Shown here in pieces: positions 1 to 5,943 of a stretch of 31,772 bases of DNA. The stretch comes from Betaproteobacteria bacterium (GTDB lineage Bacteria > Pseudomonadota > Gammaproteobacteria > Burkholderiales > SG8-39): NCBI GenBank assembly GCA_005884335.1, contig VBCJ01000291.1, forward strand, positions 1 to 31,772, written 5' to 3'. The position numbers and the translations under genes were made by a program. The notes under the pieces are model-generated. The model was not told the DNA's origin and made no database searches. It was given only the letters and a program-made list of their open reading frames with translations. Numbering within the stretch: the stretch's first letter is position 1; every line of letters begins with the position of its first letter.

Positions 1-256
1 CGGTCTTTTCCGGGTCGAGCTGCGGCTCCTGCGGAAGGAAACCGATCTTCATGTTCGGCATGGCGGTCACTTCGCCCTCGAAATTCGTCTCGACCCCTGC
101 CATGATCTTCAGCAGCGTGGATTTCCCGGAGCCGTTCAGGCCGAGCACGCCGATCTTCGCGCCGGGAAAGAAATTGAGCGAGATGTTCTTGAGGATCTGG
201 CGCTTCGGCGGCACGAGCTTGCCGACGCGGCGCAGGGTGTAGACGTATTGGGCCAT
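1..256 (-). CDS. ettA: EttA, energy-dependent translational throttle ABC-F ATPase (N-terminal part)
   Basis: The gene starts with ATG at 256 and runs off the left edge, so only about 85 N-terminal residues are seen. The protein begins MAQYVYTLRRVGKLVPPKR and continues with ILKNISLNFFPGAKIGVLGL and a Walker A motif GLNGSGKST, closely resembling the start of Escherichia coli EttA. Further on, IGFLPQEPQLDP matches the usual EttA segment after the first Walker A. EttA is a soluble ABC-F protein with two ATPase domains. In the family it binds the ribosomal E site and gates entry into elongation according to the ATP/ADP ratio. The family assignment is firm; the rest of the protein cannot be judged here. 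Confidence 0.93.
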   Translation of the reverse strand, partial: MAQYVYTLRRVGKLVPPKRQILKNISLNFFPGAKIGVLGLNGSGKSTLLKIMAGVETNFEGEVTAMPNMKIGFLPQEPQLDPEKT

Positions 257-320
257 GGCGTTTTTCGGAAAGGGCGAACTTTACCGCGACTGCGCCCTCA
301 CCGCTCGCAGCGATCGGCGG

Positions 321-1550
321 CTAGCGTTTGAGCGGCAGGGCCACGATGAAGCAGCTGCCCCGGGTGTGCGCCTCGCCTCCATGCCGCCGCGCGATCTGCC
401 GCACGAGAGCGAGCCCGAGCCCCGCGCCTCGCCCGGCACCGGCACGGTGGAACGGCTCGAACACGCGCTCGCGCTCGGACTCGGGAATCCCCGCTCCGCC
501 GTCGCAGACGGTAAGCTCCACGCTTTCCGCCGTGAGTGACACGCTCACCTCGATCGGCGGAGCCCCGTGGCGCTTCGCGTTCTCCAGCAGGTTGCGGATC
601 ATCCGGCGCAGCAGCCGCGGATCGCCGCGCACGGTGACCGACTGGCCGTCGAGTGCGGCGTTGTCGTAGCGAGCGCATTCTTCCGCCGCGAGAGCGAGCA
701 AATCCACTTCTTCGCTCGTGTCCAGGTCCTTCACGGCATCGAGGCGGCTCGCGAGCAGGATCTCGTCGATCAAAGCGTCGAGCTCGGCAATGTCCTGCTC
801 CAGCTCGGCTTTTCGCTTCGGCTCGGCGTTCTCTTTCATCAATTCCACCGCCATGCGGATGCGCGCGAGAGGCGTGCGCAGCTCGTGCGAAGCGTTCGCG
901 AGCAGAGACTTGTGCGCTCCCACCAGCTCCTCGATGCGGCCGGCGGCCCGGTTGAAGCTCTCGGCGAGCTGCGCCACCTCGTCGTGTCCCTCGACCCGGA
1001 CTCGCGCGGAAAGCTCGCCCGCACCGAGCGATTCGACACCCGCCTGCAGGCGCTCCAGGCGCGAAGTCAGCCGCCGCACCACCGGATAGGCGCCGACACC
1101 GACCGCGAGCGCAAGCAGCGCGAGCACGAGGAACAGCCCGTAAGGCGCATGCCCGTGACCGCGCGGCGCGCGCGCGGCCAGCCACCTGCCGTCGGGCAGG
1201 CGTACCGCCCAAGCGGGGCCGCCCCAGCGGTGGATCCAGCCGCCGCGCTCGCGGCCCACCTCGGGTGCAGGCAGCGGCGCACCCACCGCGGCGAGCGGGG
1301 AGCGGTCCGGGGCGAAGAGCGCGACGTCAGCGCGCAGGTTGGCGGCGAGCTTCTCGAGCGCCGCCTGCTGCTCGGTCCTCGGCGCGCCAGCGGGCGGCAA
1401 CGCATTTTGCGCGAGCGTCGCCGCCACTTCGTAGGCCTGGCTCCATGGGCCGTCATCGCCGAACGCTCGCCAGAGCAAGCCCGCGGCGAGAGCAAACGCG
1501 GCGAGGCTCGCGAGCACCGCAAGGTAGATGCGCAGGTAAAGGCGGCGCAT
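321..1550 (-). CDS. cpxA: CpxA-like membrane sensor histidine kinase
   Basis: A 409-residue sensor kinase. It has an N-terminal membrane helix (about residues 8-29), a periplasmic segment of about 100 residues, a second helix (about 135-158), HAMP, a HisKA domain with SHELRTPL (phospho-accepting His near 222), an N box RNLLENAKRHG, a G1 box CDGGAGIP and a G2 box GAGLGLALV. These parts show that it autophosphorylates and passes phosphate to the adjacent regulator. The ATG at 1550 overlaps the regulator stop by one base (TGATG), which implies translational coupling; a TTG one codon upstream is a less likely start. Gene order and the upstream CpxR-like box support a CpxA-like envelope-stress role. 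The sensor domain itself is not diagnostic, so an RstB-like or metal-sensing kinase remains possible. Confidence 0.85.
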   Translation of the reverse strand: MRRLYLRIYLAVLASLAAFALAAGLLWRAFGDDGPWSQAYEVAATLAQNALPPAGAPRTEQQAALEKLAANLRADVALFAPDRSPLAAVGAPLPAPEVGRERGGWIHRWGGPAWAVRLPDGRWLAARAPRGHGHAPYGLFLVLALLALAVGVGAYPVVRRLTSRLERLQAGVESLGAGELSARVRVEGHDEVAQLAESFNRAAGRIEELVGAHKSLLANASHELRTPLARIRMAVELMKENAEPKRKAELEQDIAELDALIDEILLASRLDAVKDLDTSEEVDLLALAAEECARYDNAALDGQSVTVRGDPRLLRRMIRNLLENAKRHGAPPIEVSVSLTAESVELTVCDGGAGIPESERERVFEPFHRAGAGRGAGLGLALVRQIARRHGGEAHTRGSCFIVALPLKR

Positions 1551-2233
1551 CAATCTTGCGACTTCGCGAATAGGTAACCGGCTCCGCGCACGGTCACGAT
1601 GCGGCGCGGCTTCTTCGGATCGTCCTCGATCGCCGCGCGGATGCGCGACACGTGCACGTCGATCGAGCGGTCGAATGCCTCCAGCGGCTCGCCCTTCACG
1701 AGGTCCATCAGGGAATCGCGGGAAAGCACTCGGCCTGCGTTCTCGGCGAGGGCGAGAAGCAGCGCGAACTGGTAAGCGGTGAGCGTACGCGCCTCGCCGT
1801 CCACGCGCACGGCGCGCGCGTCGCGGTCGATCTCCAGGCGCCCGAATCGCTGAAGCCGCGAAGCGGCACCCCTGCCGCGGCGCAGGATCGCCCGCAGGCG
1901 CGCAAGCAGCTCGCGCGGCTGGAACGGCTTGGGGAGGTAGTCGTCGGCGCCGATCTCAAGGCCGACGATGCGGTCGGCAGCGTCGCCGCGCGCGGTGAGC
2001 ATCAGCACCGGCGTGTCCGATTTTGCGCGCACCTCGCGGCACACTTCGAGTCCGTCCATGTCGGGCAGCATCAGGTCGAGCACCACCGCGTCGAAGGGCT
2101 CGCGCGCGAGCCGTTCGAGCCCCGCGCGGCCGGCACTGGCGATCGAAACGCGAAACCCCGCCTCGCCGAGGTACTCGGACACCATCTCGGCGAGGCGGGC
2201 GTCGTCTTCGATCAGGAGAATGCGCTCGGCCAT
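1550..2233 (-). CDS. cpxR: CpxR-like OmpR-family response regulator
   Basis: A 227-residue OmpR/PhoB-type regulator. The receiver domain has the acidic pair E9-D10, phospho-acceptor D53 in VVLDLMLPDMDG, the switch region MLTARG and the conserved Lys in LGADDYLPKPF. The C-terminal winged helix contains FDRSIDVHVSRIR and ends VRGAGYLF. MLTARG, the LPKPF block followed by RELLARLRAILRR, and the FDR-IDVHVS segment all resemble E. coli CpxR, so CpxR is the nearest well-known relative. It lies between a Spy/CpxP-like gene and the kinase, and a CpxR-type box lies upstream of the whole set. AAGGAGG is only one base from the ATG, an unusually short spacing, but no other in-frame start precedes it. Confidence 0.88.
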   Translation of the reverse strand: MAERILLIEDDARLAEMVSEYLGEAGFRVSIASAGRAGLERLAREPFDAVVLDLMLPDMDGLEVCREVRAKSDTPVLMLTARGDAADRIVGLEIGADDYLPKPFQPRELLARLRAILRRGRGAASRLQRFGRLEIDRDARAVRVDGEARTLTAYQFALLLALAENAGRVLSRDSLMDLVKGEPLEAFDRSIDVHVSRIRAAIEDDPKKPRRIVTVRGAGYLFAKSQD

Positions 2234-2318
2234 GCCTCCTTAAGACCACCGTCGGGTTCCCGCACGATAGGCACTGTAAGCGTCGCCGAATTGCGCCGCA
2301 AGCAGGCGCTCGCCGAGC

Positions 2319-2843
2319 TCAGCCATGTCCCCAACCGCGACGGTATTTCTCCACGCGCGCCGCGAGTTCCTTGCGCTGCGCGGGGGTGAGTACCTCGGCC
2401 GCGTCGGCAAGGGATTGCGCAACGCGTCGGGACGCCTGCTCGGCGAGCTGGAGATGCTCGGCGCGCAGCGCCTCGATCGCGGTCCGGTCGACGCTGTCCT
2501 GCGTGAGCAGCTCGAGCGCTTTCCCGCGCGCCTCGCGTATCCGCTCGCGAAGCGGCAGCAGGTCTTTCGCCGCCTGCTTCACGATCGGCGCGAGCTTCTG
2601 CTTCTGCTCCTCGGTGGCGTCGATTTCGACGTAAAGGTGCTTGAGCATGCGATCGACGTGCTCGTCCACCTGCGCGGGATCGAGCGGGCCCGCCGCGAAG
2701 CCGCCGCGGTGCCAGCCGCAGCCGCCCCCGTGCGCGAAGGCTTTGATGCCGATGCCGGCGGCGATGCCGCCGATCAGCGTGGCGATGGCCGCGCGCTTGA
2801 AAAAGCGACGGCGTTTCTCGGGATTCCGGTCTTGCGTTTCCAT
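2319..2843 (-). CDS. Spy/CpxP-family periplasmic protein with Tat-like signal
   Basis: A 174-residue protein starting at ATG 2843, preceded by GGAAAGGA at suitable distance; the longer open frame upstream lacks support. The N-terminus KRRRFFKRAA fits a twin-arginine motif (RRxFFK) and precedes a hydrophobic stretch ending near AFA-HGG, so Tat export is likely. A short Gly/His/Cys segment (HGGGCGWHRGG) follows and could bind metal. The rest is helical and charged, with an LTPAQRKEL motif near the end, typical of the LTxxQ-family (Spy, CpxP, CnrX/ZraP-like). In the family these proteins act as periplasmic chaperones or as metal-responsive modulators of a sensor kinase. Its place as first gene of the two-component operon suggests feedback on the kinase. 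Confidence 0.8.
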   Translation of the reverse strand: METQDRNPEKRRRFFKRAAIATLIGGIAAGIGIKAFAHGGGCGWHRGGFAAGPLDPAQVDEHVDRMLKHLYVEIDATEEQKQKLAPIVKQAAKDLLPLRERIREARGKALELLTQDSVDRTAIEALRAEHLQLAEQASRRVAQSLADAAEVLTPAQRKELAARVEKYRRGWGHG

Positions 2844-2864
2844 GATTCGTCCTTTCCTGGTTAC

Positions 2865-2879
2865 GGGGAACGCTTCCCC
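2865..2879. repeat. Short inverted repeat in the leader of the Spy/CpxP-like gene
   Basis: GGGGAA and TTCCCC flank a 3-base centre, 22-36 bases upstream of the Spy/CpxP-like ATG. It could form a small hairpin in the mRNA leader or serve as an operator. No T-tract follows it, so it is not a terminator. Confidence 0.4.
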
Positions 2880-2926
2880 TGGGAAAGGAGTCTCGCAGCA
2901 GCAGGTAAGCGGGATTTGTCCAATGA

Positions 2927-2941
2927 GTAAAGTTATGTAAA
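2927..2941 (+). promoter_or_regulatory. CpxR-type binding box GTAAA-N5-GTAAA
   Basis: Two perfect GTAAA direct repeats are separated by five bases (GTAAA GTTAT GTAAA). This is the established enterobacterial CpxR recognition pattern. The box lies 84-98 bases upstream of the Spy/CpxP-like start and 26-40 bases upstream of the divergent glycosylase start. The nearby operon encodes a CpxR-like regulator, so an autoregulatory site is the simplest reading. The same protein could also influence the glycosylase promoter. Confidence 0.65.
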
Positions 2942-2966
2942 GCTGACCTGCTGAAACCAGGAAGAA

Positions 2967-3851
2967 ATGCCGGAACTGCCTGACATAGTCGTCTACATCG
3001 AGCATCTCGAGGCGAGCATCATCGGGCAAGCGCTCGAGCGCGTGCGGCTCATGAATCCCTTCGTGCTGCGCAGCGTGACGCCTCCGATCGCCTCCGTCGA
3101 GGGAAGGAAAGTCGTCGGCGTCCGGCGAATGGGCAAACGCATCGTCATCGCGTTCGAGGGTGAGCTCTTCCTCGTGCTGCATCTCATGATCGCCGGCCGG
3201 CTGCGCTGGCTCGGAACAGACGCGAAGCTCCCGGGGCGGATTACGCTTGCTGCTTTCGAGCTTTCGGGCGGCACGCTCGTGTTCACCGAAGCGGGCACCA
3301 AGCGCCGCGCCTCGCTCCACGTCGTCGAGGGCGAGGCGGCGCTTGCGGCGATGGACCCCGGCGGCCTCGACGTCCTCGTAGCCGGTCTCCAGGAGTTCGC
3401 CGACCGCGTGAAACGCGAGAACCATACGCTCAAGCGCGCGCTCACCGATCCGCGCTTGTTCAGCGGCATCGGCAACGCCTATTCGGACGAGATCCTGCAC
3501 CGCGCGAAGCTCTCCCCTTTCGCCCAAACCGCGTCGTTATCGGAGGAAGACGTGAGGCGGCTCTGCGATGCAACGCGGGCGACGCTCGCCGAATGGACCG
3601 AGCGGCTGCGCAAGGAGGCAGGCGCGGCTTTTCCGGAGAAGGTCACCGCCTTTCGCGAGGGCATGGCGGTGCACGGGCGGTTTCGCAGGCCCTGCCCGGT
3701 GTGCGGCTCGCCCGTGCAGCGCATCGTGTACGCGGAGAACGAGACGAACTACTGCGCGCGCTGTCAGACCGGCGGCAAGGTCCTCGCCGACCGCGCCCTC
3801 TCGCGCCTGCTCAAGGCGAGCTGGCCGCGCTCGATCGACGAGCTCGAATAG
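2967..3851 (+). CDS. Fpg/Nei-family DNA glycosylase (atypical subgroup)
   Basis: A 294-residue protein beginning MPELPDIVVYIE, so the catalytic N-terminal Pro and following Glu of Fpg/Nei bifunctional glycosylases are present. The beta-hairpin Lys (RRMGKRIV), the helix-two-turn-helix (LTDPRLFSGIGNAYSDEIL) and a C-terminal zinc finger C-x2-C-x16-C-x2-C are also visible. The family excises oxidised bases by beta/delta-elimination. Two points are odd. The usual fifth residue Glu is Asp. The zinc-finger Arg that contacts the DNA phosphate (Arg258 of E. coli Fpg) aligns with Asn in YAENETNYC. About 25 residues follow the last cysteine pair. Substrate preference (8-oxoguanine or oxidised pyrimidines) cannot be assigned, so no symbol is given. 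Confidence 0.85.
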   Translation: MPELPDIVVYIEHLEASIIGQALERVRLMNPFVLRSVTPPIASVEGRKVVGVRRMGKRIVIAFEGELFLVLHLMIAGRLRWLGTDAKLPGRITLAAFELSGGTLVFTEAGTKRRASLHVVEGEAALAAMDPGGLDVLVAGLQEFADRVKRENHTLKRALTDPRLFSGIGNAYSDEILHRAKLSPFAQTASLSEEDVRRLCDATRATLAEWTERLRKEAGAAFPEKVTAFREGMAVHGRFRRPCPVCGSPVQRIVYAENETNYCARCQTGGKVLADRALSRLLKASWPRSIDELE

Positions 3852-3854
3852 AGG

Positions 3855-4166
3855 TCAGGGATAGACGATGACGCCGATCACGACAGCCAGGTCGAGCAGG
3901 ACCCAGCCGACGCAAGCAAGGTAAATCGTCTTGTCGTTCTTCTGAAGCCCGTAGACGAACCACAGGCAAGCGGCGATGAGATACGCGACCCACGAAATGA
4001 GGGAGACGCCACCGGCGTTGTGTCCAATCCAAATGGTGAGTACTTGCGGCACGGTCATGAGCATGGTGAACACGGAAAGACCCCGCAAGACTTTTTCCAG
4101 ACGGGAGACGGGTAGCGAACTTTGCGGCCGGGTAACGCAGGGACCATCACAAGGAAGCATCGTCAT
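3855..4166 (-). CDS. SemiSWEET-like PQ-loop membrane protein
   Basis: A 103-residue protein with three predicted membrane helices (about residues 26-45, 55-75, 80-102) and a PQ motif at 40-41 in MTVPQVLTIW, as in bacterial SemiSWEET/PQ-loop transporters, which dimerise to form a sugar channel. The chosen ATG at 4166 is preceded by a perfect AAGGAGG with six-base spacing; a GTG 18 bases upstream lies before that Shine-Dalgarno and is unlikely. The N-terminal 25 residues are hydrophilic and slightly longer than usual. The gene lies 63 bases downstream of the cupredoxin gene on the same strand and may be the last gene of the sigma-factor operon. Substrate is unknown. Confidence 0.8.
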   Translation of the reverse strand: MTMLPCDGPCVTRPQSSLPVSRLEKVLRGLSVFTMLMTVPQVLTIWIGHNAGGVSLISWVAYLIAACLWFVYGLQKNDKTIYLACVGWVLLDLAVVIGVIVYP

Positions 4167-4229
4167 CGCGTCCCTCCTTATCACTCGCGCTCACGGCGAT
4201 GCTGCCCGGCGTGCGCATGAATTCTCCGA

Positions 4230-4550
4230 CTATTTCACCACCAGCACGCCTTTCATCACCGGGTGCAGACGGCAGATGTAGTGCATTTCACCCTTCTTGC
4301 GCGCGGTGAACCGCCAGCTTTTGTCCGGAGCCAGGTCTCCCGATTCGACGCGCTCTTCCCTTGCAGTGACGCTGTGGGGAAGAAAATCCTTGTTGGTCCA
4401 GACCACGGTGTCGCCGGCAGCCACTTCCAGGCGCTCGGGGATGAACTTCATTCCTTCGATGCGCACCGCATGCGTTGTTCCCGCGGCGTGCGCGCCGGCC
4501 GCGGACAACGCGGCGACGCAAATCAGGACGCGCGCCGCGCGAAGATTCAC
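4230..4550 (-). CDS. Periplasmic cupredoxin (amicyanin/plastocyanin-like blue copper protein)
   Basis: A 106-residue secreted protein with a signal peptide ending near AHA-AG (about residue 22) and one cupredoxin domain. The type-1 copper ligands are His59 (FLPHSV), Cys93, His96 and Met99 (YICRLHPVM), with the tight C-x2-H-x2-M spacing of amicyanin/plastocyanin-type proteins. It should carry electrons in the periplasm. Translation begins at a GTG four bases after the upstream DUF4142 stop, so coupling is likely and the start is reasonably supported despite a weak Shine-Dalgarno. It is co-transcribed with an ECF sigma factor and lies near a di-haem peroxidase-like gene, a plausible redox partner (inference). 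Confidence 0.88.
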   Translation of the reverse strand: MNLRAARVLICVAALSAAGAHAAGTTHAVRIEGMKFIPERLEVAAGDTVVWTNKDFLPHSVTAREERVESGDLAPDKSWRFTARKKGEMHYICRLHPVMKGVLVVK

Positions 4551-4553
4551 CGG

Positions 4554-5084
4554 CTATTTCTTCGCCAGAGACGATTGGACCATTTTGGCGTGGTCCAGAT
4601 GCGCCGCCATGGCAGGGCGGGCCTTGGTGATCAGATCCTTCAGCTCCGCGTTCTTGGCGCTTGGAATCAGAACCTTGTCGATCGCGTCCAGGACCTGCTG
4701 GTGATACGCCACCTCGTTGTCCGTATACGCCTTGTCGAACGCAGCGCCTTTCAGGGTCTTGAGGTTCGCGACGTTTTTGCGGGCGGCGCTCTTCAGGCTC
4801 TGGCTGGTGGCGCTTTCCTCGGGCTTGACGCCGAGCTTCTTCGCGAGTGCGGAGGCCTGCTTGTTGACCGCGGTATGGTCGGTGATCATGAGCTGCGCGA
4901 ACTCCGACACCTGCTTGTTCTTGGTGCGGGACTTGGCAAGCTTGCCTGCGTCGATGTCGATCTGGTCTGCCGCGACCACGATTCCGGCGATCTGCGGATC
5001 GGACGGTCCGCCTTTGTCCTGGGCGGAAGCGCTGACGAGGAAGAGCGAGGCTGCCAGGGCGACTGCGATTTTCGATGAGTTCAT
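4554..5084 (-). CDS. DUF4142 periplasmic protein
   Basis: A 176-residue exported protein with a signal peptide ending VSASAQ (about residue 26). The mature part is an all-helical DUF4142 domain with QLMITDHTAVNKQASALAKKLG, a long Lys/Ala-rich central helix and a last helix containing AHLDHAKMVQSSL. The family has a ferritin-like helical fold; its function is not established. The ATG at 5084 follows GGAGAA with good spacing; a TTG four codons upstream lies on the Shine-Dalgarno itself and is rejected. It sits between the ECF sigma gene (21 bases upstream) and the cupredoxin gene, which suggests a role in the same periplasmic response. Confidence 0.85.
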   Translation of the reverse strand: MNSSKIAVALAASLFLVSASAQDKGGPSDPQIAGIVVAADQIDIDAGKLAKSRTKNKQVSEFAQLMITDHTAVNKQASALAKKLGVKPEESATSQSLKSAARKNVANLKTLKGAAFDKAYTDNEVAYHQQVLDAIDKVLIPSAKNAELKDLITKARPAMAAHLDHAKMVQSSLAKK

Positions 5085-5105
5085 GGTTTTCTCCAATGGG
5101 TAAGG

Positions 5106-5804
5106 TCAGATTTCGTTTTCGTCGAGCTTCGCCATCACGCCCGCGACGATGCGGTCGCAGCGCGCTCCGGCGAAAGCGAATGCGTCGCCGTAGGCGAGGT
5201 CGATTTCCTTCGAGAGCGCCTCGCGCAGCAGGCCCCGCGCGCGGAAGAAGCGCGAGCGCACCGTCGCCTCCGGGATGCCGAGCGCAGCGGCGGTTTCCTC
5301 GACGGAGAACTCCTCCAGCGCGCGCAGCACGAACACGGTCCGGAATGCGTCGGGCAGCTCGTCGATTTTCGACTCGAGCAGCCGGCGCGTCTGTGCGCGC
5401 TGGGCGGCGCCTTCGGGCTGCTCGGGTAAAGTTTCGTCCATGTTTCCCTCCACGACTTCGCTGTCCTCCTGCGTTTCGCTGCTCAGTTGAATGATTTCAG
5501 CCCCGCGGCTGCGCTTGCGAGCGCGTCCGATCGCCTCGTTCACGACGATGCGAACCAGCCACGTGGACAGCTTTGCGTCGCCGCGGAACCCGCTCATCCC
5601 CCGGTAGGCGAGCAGATAGGCTTCCTGCACCGCGTCCTCGGCCTCGGCGTCGTCCCTGAGGATGCTGCGCGCCGTACGGTAGAGCTTCTGGTTGTACCGG
5701 CGCATCAGCAGCTCGAAGGCATGCTTGTCGCCGGTCGCGATGCGCTGCGCCAGTTCCAGGTCGGTCAGTTCGCCGTAGGCGATTGCTGCGGTCGCGGGTT
5801 GCAT
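5106..5804 (-). CDS. ECF-type RNA polymerase sigma factor (RpoE-like)
   Basis: A 232-residue extracytoplasmic-function sigma factor. Region 2 spans about residues 25-100, with RRYNQKLYRTARSILRDD, EAEDAVQEAYLLAY and STWLVRIVVNEA. Region 4 follows at about 145-200, with IDELPDAFRTVFVLRALEEF and the helix-turn-helix ALGIPEATVRSRFFRARGLL. An acidic linker (about 108-140) separates them, and a 30-residue C-terminal tail with GARCDRIV follows region 4. The ATG at 5804 is preceded by AGAGG; the GTG two codons upstream overlaps that ribosome site. It leads an operon with DUF4142 and cupredoxin genes. No anti-sigma gene is adjacent, which is unusual for this family. A GGGAAC/CATCCAATG promoter upstream points to autoregulation. 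Confidence 0.92.
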   Translation of the reverse strand: MQPATAAIAYGELTDLELAQRIATGDKHAFELLMRRYNQKLYRTARSILRDDAEAEDAVQEAYLLAYRGMSGFRGDAKLSTWLVRIVVNEAIGRARKRSRGAEIIQLSSETQEDSEVVEGNMDETLPEQPEGAAQRAQTRRLLESKIDELPDAFRTVFVLRALEEFSVEETAAALGIPEATVRSRFFRARGLLREALSKEIDLAYGDAFAFAGARCDRIVAGVMAKLDENEI

Positions 5805-5840
5805 GGGCACCTCTTGCTGCTTTTTACACCGGTTTCACCC

Positions 5841-5872
5841 CATTGGATGGAGATTGTGCGCCCCGCGTTCCC
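5841..5872 (-). promoter_or_regulatory. ECF-type promoter of the sigma-factor operon (P1)
   Basis: On the minus strand GGGAAC (5872-5867) and CATCCAATG (5849-5841) are separated by 17 bases. GGAAC-type -35 boxes with a TC-containing -10 are the hallmark of ECF sigma promoters. The -10 element ends about 37 bases before the sigma-factor ATG. The same elements and spacing recur before the di-haem cytochrome gene, which argues against chance. Confidence 0.65.
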
Positions 5873-5890
5873 GGCCGGGCGGTTCGTCGA

Positions 5891-5933
5891 AAACAAACGG
5901 GGCACTCGGGGACTATCGGTCCCCGTGCCCCGT
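5891..5933 (-). terminator. Rho-independent terminator of the di-haem cytochrome gene
   Basis: A long GC-rich hairpin: ACGGGGCAC/GTGCCCCGT as outer stem and CGGGGAC/GTCCCCG as inner stem, with a five-base loop and one bulged T. Read on the minus strand it starts 11 bases after the cytochrome stop codon and is followed by TTTGTTTTC. It separates the cytochrome gene from the sigma-factor operon promoter. Confidence 0.8.
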
Positions 5934-5943
5934 CATTTCACTT

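Noticed and set aside
2866..2897. GGGAACGC on the plus strand before the glycosylase as a fourth ECF promoter
   Set aside because: After 17 bases the sequence is AGTCTCGCA, which does not match CATCCAATG/CGTCGAATC, and it is about 70 bases from the start codon. The GGGAAC is part of a local inverted repeat.
5897..5933. Second REP-like element
   Set aside because: It shares only GC-rich GGGGAC/GTCCCC arms with the uvrA palindrome and is followed by a T-rich tract after a stop codon, so a terminator explains it better.
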